This document shows positions 6,914 to 12,643 of a DNA stretch of 12,643 nucleotides, piece after piece; positions within the stretch are counted from its first letter, which is position 1, and the number at the start of each line of letters is the position of its first letter. Location: positions 1-12,643 of the forward strand of contig JBJTHI010000288.1 in the NCBI GenBank assembly GCA_046094425.1. Direction: 5' to 3'. Made by a program: the position numbers and the translations under genes. The notes beneath the pieces are model-generated. The model searched no databases, was not told the DNA's origin, and was given only the letters and a program-made list of their open reading frames with translations. This DNA comes from JANPCX01 sp046094425 (lineage in GTDB: Bacteria; Pseudomonadota; Gammaproteobacteria; Burkholderiales; Burkholderiaceae_C).

Positions 6914-7779
6914 GTTCACCCATGCACACCACCCTAATTCAACTGCCCGACTTGCTCGCCCTTCAAAAAAGCGCCACCCCGGTGGTGCTGTTGGATGCGC
7001 AGTTCGACTTGACCGATCCGAATGCAGGCCAAGCCAAACACCAACAGGCCCACGTGCCGAGCAGCCACTACACGCACTTGGAGCGCGACCTCAGCGGGCC
7101 GAAATACGATGCGCAGGGCCGCTTCTTAGGCCGCCACCCCCTGCCCACTCGTGCGCAGTTTGCGGCCACGGTGGCCGCTTGGGGCATCACCCCGCAAACC
7201 CAAGTGGTGGTGCTGGACGACCAGGCCGCCATGTTTGCTGCCCGTGCCTGGTGGATGCTGCGCTGGCTCGGCCACGAGGCGGTGGCAGTGTTGGACGGTG
7301 GCCTGGCCGCATGGCGCGACGCCGGTTTGCCCTTGAGCAGCACAGTTACACCGAAAACAGAGGCCACCACACCCTACCCCCAACGCCCCTCGCGGGTTGG
7401 CTTGGTTGAAGTGGAAACGGTACTGGCCCGCTTGGGTCAACACTGCATCGTGGACGCACGTGCCCCCGAACGTTTTCGCGGCGAGGTGGAGCCACTGGAC
7501 GCAGCAGCAGGCCACATTCCGGGAGCCCGCAATCGCCCCTTCAAGGACAACCTGCAAGCCAGTGGTTTATTCAAACCTACGGCCACCTTGCGTGATGAAT
7601 GGCAATCCGTCTTGGCAGGCGCCAAACCCAGCGAAGTCATACACCAATGCGGCTCAGGGGCCACTGCTTGTCATAACCTGCTGGCATTGGAAGTTGCCGG
7701 ACTGGGGGGTGGCTTGTTGTACCCGGGCTCGTGGAGCGAGTGGTCATCCGATGCCAGCCGACCGGTTGCCAAGGGATAA
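6910..7779 (+). CDS. Two-domain sulfurtransferase, SseA/3-mercaptopyruvate type
   Basis: The 289-residue product consists of two rhodanese domains, the usual length for SseA-type enzymes that move sulfur from 3-mercaptopyruvate or thiosulfate to a thiol acceptor or cyanide. In the N-terminal domain the active-site position carries acidic residues (VVVLDDQAAMFAARAWW), as expected for the inactive half. The C-terminal domain has VDARAPERFRGE, GHIPGARN and the active loop with Cys247 in CGSGATA, followed by YPGSWSEW. The CGSG(V/A)TA loop suits mercaptopyruvate sulfurtransferases better than the CRxGxR loop of thiosulfate-specific rhodaneses. A GTG at 6910 overlaps the transporter stop as GTGA; an ATG at 6922 is the alternative start. 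Neither has a strong ribosome binding site, which fits translational coupling to the transporter. Confidence 0.92.
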   Translation: MSSPMHTTLIQLPDLLALQKSATPVVLLDAQFDLTDPNAGQAKHQQAHVPSSHYTHLERDLSGPKYDAQGRFLGRHPLPTRAQFAATVAAWGITPQTQVVVLDDQAAMFAARAWWMLRWLGHEAVAVLDGGLAAWRDAGLPLSSTVTPKTEATTPYPQRPSRVGLVEVETVLARLGQHCIVDARAPERFRGEVEPLDAAAGHIPGARNRPFKDNLQASGLFKPTATLRDEWQSVLAGAKPSEVIHQCGSGATACHNLLALEVAGLGGGLLYPGSWSEWSSDASRPVAKG

Positions 7780-7798
7780 GCCGGAAACTCGCCTCCGA

Positions 7799-7812
7799 TT
7801 GATCTGAGTCAA
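7799..7812 (+). promoter_or_regulatory. FNR/ANR-like binding site upstream of uspA-type gene
   Basis: TTGATCTGAGTCAA matches the FNR/ANR consensus TTGATNNNNATCAA at nine of its ten fixed positions and is an inverted repeat apart from that one base. It lies 85 bases before the universal stress protein ATG. Genes of that family are known FNR/ANR targets in several proteobacteria. If bound as a class II site centred near -41.5, the transcript would start near 7847. The expected -10 region is a poor match, so the promoter itself is not confirmed. Confidence 0.6.
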
Positions 7813-7897
7813 CACCTCGCCTCGCCTGAAGATCACACTGAGCCAGCAGTTCTGAAACCTGCTTGTGTGTGTTCAGTTTCATCATCAGGAGGTCATC

Positions 7898-8332
7898 ATG
7901 TTTCAACGCATACTCGTTCCCACTGACGGCTCAGAGTTGAGCAGCAAGGCCGTGAGCACGGCGCTGTCATTGGCGCAAAAACTCGGCTCCCACATCTACG
8001 CACTGAGCGTGAAAGAGCCCTTCCCCTACAGCGCCATCTCCGAGATCCAAGCGCCTTCACCTCAAGTATTCTTGGACGCCCAAGAGCGCTTGGCCCAAAA
8101 GCGCGTGCAAGCCGTGATGGACGCCTGCCAAACCGCGAAAGTCCCGTGTCAGGCCCACACGATTGAGGCCGACCACCCCTGGGAAGCCATTCATGACCAT
8201 GCCAAAAAACAAGAATGTGACTTGATCGTCATGGCCTCGCATGGACGCAGAGGCGTCTCGGCCTTGCTTTTGGGCAGTGAAACCCAAAAAGTGCTGACCC
8301 ATTCCAAGGTGCCGGTGTTGGTGGTTCGCTGA
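7898..8332 (+). CDS. Universal stress protein, UspA family
   Basis: The 144-residue product is a single-domain universal stress protein. It begins MFQRILVPTDGSE, with the conserved Asp10 at the end of the first strand. It carries the nucleotide-loop motif ASHGRRGVSALLLGS near residues 113-127, followed by VPVLVVR at the end. The motif fits G-x2-G-x9-G-S except that the first glycine is alanine, which is common in this family. Such proteins are small cytoplasmic dimers induced by starvation, oxygen limitation or other stress. The start is well fixed: AGGAGGT sits at 7887-7893, four bases before the ATG, one of the best ribosome binding sites in the window. The FNR-like box upstream suggests induction at low oxygen. 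It is followed after only 67 bases by the phosphatase gene. Confidence 0.95.
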   Translation: MFQRILVPTDGSELSSKAVSTALSLAQKLGSHIYALSVKEPFPYSAISEIQAPSPQVFLDAQERLAQKRVQAVMDACQTAKVPCQAHTIEADHPWEAIHDHAKKQECDLIVMASHGRRGVSALLLGSETQKVLTHSKVPVLVVR

Positions 8333-8335
8333 TCC

Positions 8336-8399
8336 GCAGAGATCAGGGCCTGTTCACACTGAAAAGGCCCTAGTCGGTTTTTGCACCGACAATCTCTGC
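8336..8399 (+). promoter_or_regulatory. Predicted three-way-junction RNA element before the ppx/gppA start
   Basis: An outer stem GCAGAGAT (8336-8343) pairs with ATCTCTGC (8392-8399). It encloses two hairpins: AGGGCCT (8345-8351) with AGGCCCT (8365-8371), and GTCGGT (8373-8378) with ACCGAC (8385-8390). Single bases (8344, 8372 and 8391) join the three helices. Inside the first hairpin TTCA (8353-8356) can also pair with TGAA (8360-8363) beyond one G-A mismatch. The element fills nearly the whole gap from the stress-protein stop to the next ATG, which follows immediately. It could be a leader controlling translation, a 3' stabiliser or an imperfect terminator. A T run lies only in the last hairpin loop. 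Confidence 0.5.
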
Positions 8400-9956
8400 A
8401 TGACTGAGTCTTCTTCCACTTACATTCCTACCGATGGCAGCCAACTGGCGGCCATCGACATGGGCTCCAACAGCTTTCGCTTGGAAATTGGCCAACTTCT
8501 GCATGGCCGTTATCGCCGCATCGACTACCTGAAAGAAACGGTGCGTCTGGGCGCTGGGCTGGACGAGAACAGCATGCTCACCGAAGAGGCCATGCAACGC
8601 GGCCTGCAATGTCTCTCCCGGTTCGCGCAGCGCCTGCAGGGCTACCCCAGCAACCATGTACGCGCCGTGGCCACTCAAACTCTGCGTGAAGCGCAAAACC
8701 GCAATGCGTTTTTAGCCCGCGCCCAAGAGGTTTTGGGCCATGCCATTGAAGTGATTTCGGGCCGTGAAGAAGCCCGTTTGATCTATGCCGGGGTGGCACG
8801 CTTGCAGCCCTCGGCGCTACCCCGTTTGGTGATCGACATTGGCGGGCGCTCCACCGAAATGATTCTGGGCCAACACCGCCAGCCCGCTGCTGCAGAATCG
8901 TTCCAGGTCGGCAGCGTGAGTTTGTCGATGAAATACTTTGAAGATGGCCGTTTCACCGAAGCGGCGTTTCGGCGTGCGCAAATTGCTGCTGGGGCGGAGT
9001 TGGAAGAGGGTTTGCACACCTTTGCCCCTGCACGCTGGAAAGAAGCGCTGGGCTCGTCGGGAACCGCAGGCGCGGTGTCGCAAGTGCTGGCCGCCAGTGG
9101 CGTCACCGATGGACGTATCACGCCCGACAGCTTGCGTTGGTTGATAGACCAATGCCTGCAAGCAGGTCGCATGGACAAGCTGGTTCTGCCCGGACTCAAA
9201 GACGACAGGCGTCAGGTGATTGGCGGTGGCGTGGCCATTCTCTACACCTTGGCCATGAACTTTGGCATTGATGAACTGCTACCCGCCAAAGGCGCGCTGC
9301 GCCAAGGCGTGATTTTTGATTTGCAAGAGCGGCTGCAATCCAGAGACCGTGCGCTGCCTGCAAGGCAGGCGATGCGGGAAGGCAGCGACATGCGCGACAC
9401 CTCGGTGCTGGAGATGCAAAGCCGTTTTGCTGTGGACAAAACCCAAGCCGAACGTGTCATGGCGGTAGCCGATGCGCTTTACCAATCGGTGGCCCTCACC
9501 CATCCGGCCCATTCCACCGGAGAAGAAAAACGCGAATTGCAATGGGCCGCAGCCTTGCATGAGCTTGGCATGATGGTCTCTCACCACGACCACCACCGCC
9601 ACAGCGCCTACATCCTGGCCCATGTGGACGCTGCCGGTTTTTCGCAATCTCAGCTACGCCGTTTAGCAGATTTGGTGCTGGCGCAGCGTGGTGGCTTGCG
9701 CAAGGTGGAAGCGCTGCTGGCCAACCCCGACTTCGCCTGGCAGGTGCTGTGCCTGCGTTTAGCCATCATCAAATGCCACGCACGCGGCCCGGTGAGCACC
9801 AAAGCCTTGGAACTCACCCAAGACGGACAGCGCGCTGTGTTGAGTTTCTCAAGCGCTTGGGCGGCCACCCATCCCAAAACGCTCTACTTACTCAATGAAG
9901 AAGTGGCGGCTTGGGAGAAATTCAACGGACTGCGTTTGGTTCTTAACCAGTCTTAA
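8400..9956 (+). CDS. Ppx/GppA-family phosphatase (exopolyphosphatase-like)
   Basis: The 518-residue product has the full Ppx/GppA layout: two actin-like ATPase-fold lobes, then a C-terminal helical HD-like domain. The first phosphate loop is AAIDMGSNSFRLEIG (Asp20). The catalytic glutamate lies in SGREEARLIYAGV near 120-132. The second phosphate loop is DIGGRSTE near 146-153, where Arg150 replaces the usual third glycine. RRQVIGGGVAIL is another conserved glycine block. The C-terminal part contains AALHELGMMVSHHDHHRHSAYIL. Family members remove phosphate from polyphosphate ends or convert pppGpp to ppGpp; the length with a C-terminal domain favours the exopolyphosphatase branch, but the two cannot be separated here. 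The ATG at 8400 has no ribosome binding site and abuts a predicted RNA structure. The 3' end overlaps eda by 14 bp. Confidence 0.9.
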   Translation: MTESSSTYIPTDGSQLAAIDMGSNSFRLEIGQLLHGRYRRIDYLKETVRLGAGLDENSMLTEEAMQRGLQCLSRFAQRLQGYPSNHVRAVATQTLREAQNRNAFLARAQEVLGHAIEVISGREEARLIYAGVARLQPSALPRLVIDIGGRSTEMILGQHRQPAAAESFQVGSVSLSMKYFEDGRFTEAAFRRAQIAAGAELEEGLHTFAPARWKEALGSSGTAGAVSQVLAASGVTDGRITPDSLRWLIDQCLQAGRMDKLVLPGLKDDRRQVIGGGVAILYTLAMNFGIDELLPAKGALRQGVIFDLQERLQSRDRALPARQAMREGSDMRDTSVLEMQSRFAVDKTQAERVMAVADALYQSVALTHPAHSTGEEKRELQWAAALHELGMMVSHHDHHRHSAYILAHVDAAGFSQSQLRRLADLVLAQRGGLRKVEALLANPDFAWQVLCLRLAIIKCHARGPVSTKALELTQDGQRAVLSFSSAWAATHPKTLYLLNEEVAAWEKFNGLRLVLNQS

Positions 9957-10599
9957 CCCCCAAAGCACACGCCTCACGCGCCAAGCGTGTGATTCCCGCC
10001 CAATCTTTGTTGCGCATCAGATCAGCAGGCGTCAACCACGAACCGCCGCAAACGACCACATTGGGCAGCGCCAAAAACTGTGGCGCGCTCTCTACCGTGA
10101 TGCCGCCGGTGGGACAGAACACCACGTCGGCGAACACACTGGCCCAGGCTTTGAGCATGGGCAGCCCGCCCGCTGCGGTGGCAGGGAAAAACTTCAAGAA
10201 GCGATAACCGTCGTTGCTGGCTTGCATGACCTCGCTGCTGGTGGCCACGCCGGGCAACAAGGGCAAACCGATGTCGCGGCAAACCGCGCCGATGTCGGAC
10301 AAATACCCGGGGCTCACTGCGAACTGACAACCCGCGTTTTTCACGGCTTGTGCGTCCGCCACATTTCGCACCGTGCCTGCGCCAACTACTGCCTGGGGAA
10401 CAGCCTTGGCAATGGCCTCCATCGCAGCCAAGGCCACGTGCGTGCGCAATGTGATTTCTAGCACTTTCACACCGCCTTCAACCAAGGCTTGAGCCATGGG
10501 AACGGCGTCTTCCAAGCGTTCAATCACGATGACGGGAATCACCGGGCCGTGGGCGGCCAAGGCCAAAGTGGCTTGGGTCATTTGTTCTGAGTTGTTCAT
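9943..10599 (-). CDS. eda: KDPG/KHG aldolase Eda
   Basis: The 218-residue product is a class I 2-keto-3-deoxy-6-phosphogluconate aldolase, which splits KDPG into pyruvate and glyceraldehyde-3-phosphate. Catalytic features are in place: Glu48 and Arg52 in VLEITLRTHVAL, the GAGTV turn, the Schiff-base Lys136 in RFLKFFPA, and the phosphate-site loop CPTGGIT at 162-168. The ATG at 10599 is chosen because GAGGA lies nine bases upstream and overlaps the edd stop codon; a TTG at 10620 is the only upstream in-frame option and would overlap edd. The gap to edd is 11 bases, which makes a two-gene operon for the lower Entner-Doudoroff pathway. The last 14 bases overlap the convergent phosphatase gene. 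Confidence 0.96.
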   Translation of the reverse strand: MNNSEQMTQATLALAAHGPVIPVIVIERLEDAVPMAQALVEGGVKVLEITLRTHVALAAMEAIAKAVPQAVVGAGTVRNVADAQAVKNAGCQFAVSPGYLSDIGAVCRDIGLPLLPGVATSSEVMQASNDGYRFLKFFPATAAGGLPMLKAWASVFADVVFCPTGGITVESAPQFLALPNVVVCGGSWLTPADLMRNKDWAGITRLAREACALGVKTG

Positions 10600-10610
10600 G
10601 GTGTGCGTCC

Positions 10611-12440
10611 TCAAATCCAAGTCACAGCGCCTTCTTCGGCACTGCGCACCAGCCGGCGCATGCCGCCGAAGAGTTCACGGCCCAGACCATAGGCGTTGAT
10701 TTGAGCATGCTCATCACTCAAAACCGCCGCCTTACGCTGTGCCCAAGTGCTGGCATCGACCAAGGCTTCCAAGGTGCCCGCCACGGCATCCAGACGAATC
10801 ACATCGCCGTCACGCACCTTAGCCAAGGGGCCATCAGCCAAGGCTTCAGGGCTGACGTGGATGGCCGCCGGCACCTTGCCCGAGGCACCGCTCATGCGGC
10901 CATCGGTCACCAAGGCGACTTTGAAACCTTTGCCTTGCAACACAGCCAGTGGTGGCGTGAGTTTGTGCAGCTCGGGCATGCCATTGGCACGTGGGCCTTG
11001 AAAACGCACCACCGCAATGAAGTCCCGCTCCAAGCGGCCTTCTTTGAACGCGGCCAGCAGTTCTTCTTGGGTGTTAAACACGATGGCGGGCGCTTCAACG
11101 ATGTGGCGGTCTTGCGGTACCGCCGAAATTTTGATCACCGCGCGACCGAGGTTGCCTGTGAGCAAACTCAAACCACCGGTGTCGCTGAAGGGTTTGGTGG
11201 CCGTGCGCACAATGCTGTCGTCACCCGGCAAAGCAGGTAAATCAGGCCAGGAAAGTTTGGCTTGCGCGTCTATTTGGGGAATGCGGGTGTAAGCAGCCAT
11301 GCCCAATGCGCTCACGGTGCCTACATCAGCGTGCATGAAACCGCCTTGCAAGAGTTCACGCAATACAAAAGCGGGGCCACCGGCCGCTTGGAATTGGTTC
11401 ACATCGGCACTGCCATTGGGGTAGACGCGGGCCAGTAGCGGCGTGGCTTTGGAAAGATCGGAAAAATCCGTCCAATCAATCAAGATGCCAGCAGCCCGTG
11501 CCACGGCAACCCAGTGGATCAAGTGATTGGTGGAGCCGCCCGTGGCCAGCAGCGCCACCATGGCGTTGACGATGGTGCGTTCATCGACCAAACGGCCGAT
11601 GGGCATGAAGCGCTTGGGGTTGGTCGCGTTTTTAGTGATCGACAGCACAGTACGCACCGCCTCTCGCGTGAGCGCCTCACGCAAACCATCGTGCGGATGC
11701 ACAAAAGCCGCGCCGGGGACATGCAAGCCCATGGCCTCCAGCAGCATTTGGTTGCTGTTGGCTGTGCCGTAAAAGGTGCAGGTGCCGGGGCCATGGTAGG
11801 CCGCAGACTCTGCTTCCAACAGTTTGTCGCGCCCTACCAAACCCTGTGCGGCTTGCTCCCGCACCTTGGATTTTTCGCTGTTCGACAAACCCGTGCTCAT
11901 GGGCCCGGCAGGCACAAACACGCACGGCAAGTGGCCGAAATGCAAAGCACCAATCAATAGGCCGGGCACGATCTTGTCGCACACCCCCAGCAACAGGGCG
12001 GCATCAAACACATCGTGCGTCAAAGCCACAGCGGTACCCATTGCTATGGTGTCGCGTGAAAAAAGACTGAGTTCCATGCCGGGCAGGCCTTGGGTCACGC
12101 CGTCGCACATGGCGGGCACCCCCCCGGCCACCTGCACGGTGGCACCGTGTTGTTGCGCTTCGTCCCGAATCAAGGCCGGGTAGCCTTCATAGGGTTGGTG
12201 GGCCGACAACATGTCGTTGTAGGCGGTGACGATGCCAATGTGGGGTGAGCGCTCCACCACCACCTTGAACTTGTCTTGCCCCGGCAAAGCCGCAAACGCA
12301 TGGGCCACATTGGCGCAACCCATGCGGTCACTGCCACGCGGGCGACTCGCGGCTTGATCGACTTGTTTCAGGTAGTGGCTGCGCGTGTCGCGGCTGCGCT
12401 CTTGGATGCGGGCAGTGACTTCTTGCAGGACTGCTGTCAT
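10611..12440 (-). CDS. edd: 6-phosphogluconate dehydratase Edd
   Basis: The 609-residue product belongs to the IlvD/Edd dehydratase family and has the Edd length. It converts 6-phosphogluconate to KDPG, the first dedicated step of the Entner-Doudoroff pathway. Three cysteines expected to hold the Fe-S cluster are visible: Cys112 in PAMCDGVTQG, Cys154 in LLGVCDKIVPG and Cys221 in GTCTFYGTANSNQ. Other family blocks are IGIVTAYNDMLSAHQPYE, LLATGGSTNHLIHWVAVAR and VALVTDGRMSGASGKVPAAI. These read as Edd rather than IlvD, in keeping with eda directly downstream. The ATG at 12440 has no clear ribosome binding site; a short palindrome (12449-12462) lies just upstream. No regulator gene is in view, and no convincing regulator motif was found in the leader. 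Confidence 0.96.
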   Translation of the reverse strand: MTAVLQEVTARIQERSRDTRSHYLKQVDQAASRPRGSDRMGCANVAHAFAALPGQDKFKVVVERSPHIGIVTAYNDMLSAHQPYEGYPALIRDEAQQHGATVQVAGGVPAMCDGVTQGLPGMELSLFSRDTIAMGTAVALTHDVFDAALLLGVCDKIVPGLLIGALHFGHLPCVFVPAGPMSTGLSNSEKSKVREQAAQGLVGRDKLLEAESAAYHGPGTCTFYGTANSNQMLLEAMGLHVPGAAFVHPHDGLREALTREAVRTVLSITKNATNPKRFMPIGRLVDERTIVNAMVALLATGGSTNHLIHWVAVARAAGILIDWTDFSDLSKATPLLARVYPNGSADVNQFQAAGGPAFVLRELLQGGFMHADVGTVSALGMAAYTRIPQIDAQAKLSWPDLPALPGDDSIVRTATKPFSDTGGLSLLTGNLGRAVIKISAVPQDRHIVEAPAIVFNTQEELLAAFKEGRLERDFIAVVRFQGPRANGMPELHKLTPPLAVLQGKGFKVALVTDGRMSGASGKVPAAIHVSPEALADGPLAKVRDGDVIRLDAVAGTLEALVDASTWAQRKAAVLSDEHAQINAYGLGRELFGGMRRLVRSAEEGAVTWI

Positions 12441-12643
12441 GTGTGAATCGAGCCGGGGCTCGCCTCGTAATGAAGATGTAACCTATTGAACAATTATCGA
12501 GTAACAGTAGTGTCCCAACGTTTTCACATCAGGGTGTCGTAAGTTAATGATTTGCTTGCTGAATTTGGTGTTTTGGTCTGATGACGATTTGAACGTCGAG
12601 CGTCAGACTCATGGCCTTTTGCGCCTGCGCGCGAAGGAATGCC
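12441..12643. promoter_or_regulatory. A+T-richer leader upstream of edd, window edge
   Basis: This region must contain the edd promoter on the minus strand. A GATAAT (complement of 12493-12498) is a possible -10, but no -35 at normal spacing is convincing. A 14-bp palindrome, CGAGCCGGGGCTCG (12449-12462), sits just before the edd ATG and could be an operator or a small hairpin. The base composition from about 12465 to 12600 is clearly A+T-richer than the flanking genes. At the edge, a minus-strand frame open from 12642 to a TAA at 12544 and a plus-strand frame opening with an ATG at 12547 both run off the window, so the upstream gene cannot be assigned. Confidence 0.4.
12544..12643 (-). CDS. 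Possible C-terminal end of an upstream minus-strand gene
   Basis: Reading the minus strand from 12642 gives 32 codons (including AFLRAQAQKAMSLTLDVQ) before a TAA at 12544. The first half uses mainly G or C in third positions, as the real genes here do, while the last codons drift to A+T. That fits the tail of a real gene running into an A+T-rich spacer. I do not recognise the residues. A plus-strand frame over the same bases is also open, so the call is weak. Confidence 0.2.
   Translation of the reverse strand, partial: AFLRAQAQKAMSLTLDVQIVIRPKHQIQQANH

Noticed and set aside
8336..8399. Hammerhead ribozyme
   Set aside because: The fold is a three-way junction, but the junction linkers are single bases, and the conserved CUGAUGA and GAAA core segments are absent from them.
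11514..11960. A 148-codon plus-strand frame opposite edd
   Set aside because: It is antisense to well-conserved Edd sequence, including Fe-S cysteine regions, and shows no recognisable domain.

Overview
The window reads as ordinary chromosome of a G+C-rich betaproteobacterium, most likely Burkholderiales (Comamonadaceae-like). The support is indirect: a fliPQR run, a ProQ/FinO protein with a C-terminal extension, an AlaC close to the E. coli protein, a Ppx/GppA phosphatase with its C-terminal helical domain, and an edd-eda pair. No phage, CRISPR array, rRNA, tRNA or complete insertion sequence was seen.

Layout. Bases 1-1509 (+) hold the 3' part of fliP, then fliQ and fliR, the membrane core of the flagellar type III export gate, cut by the left edge. 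Bases 1645-2673 (+) encode an unrecognised 342-residue protein that looks like a decayed histidine kinase joined to a decayed receiver domain; a stem-loop precedes its ribosome binding site. It converges on a minus-strand pair, alaC (4596-3391) and a ProQ/FinO RNA chaperone gene (3317-2700), separated by an 11-bp inverted repeat. Divergent from alaC, on the plus strand, lies a stand-alone Rieske oxygenase alpha subunit (4825-5937) ending in a clear intrinsic terminator. Next come a DMT/EamA transporter and a two-domain sulfurtransferase sharing the four bases GTGA, so they are probably translationally coupled. Then follow a universal stress protein gene with an FNR/ANR-type box upstream, and a Ppx/GppA phosphatase. 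The gap between those two genes is almost filled by a 64-nt element that can fold as a compact three-way junction ending directly before the start codon. Finally edd and eda run on the minus strand (12440-9943), with eda's 3' end overlapping the phosphatase's 3' end by 14 bp. The last 200 bases are A+T-richer and hold at most the edge of another gene.

How the genes relate. Clear functional units are fliPQR, the transporter-sulfurtransferase pair and edd-eda, which together convert 6-phosphogluconate to pyruvate and glyceraldehyde-3-phosphate (lower Entner-Doudoroff pathway). AlaC makes alanine from pyruvate. The stress protein and the polyphosphate/(p)ppGpp phosphatase family member both fit a stress or low-oxygen response, but their co-regulation is inferred. 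I see no obvious new defence or mobile system. The most unusual items are the structured intergenic element at 8336-8399 and the degenerate kinase-receiver protein at 1645-2673.
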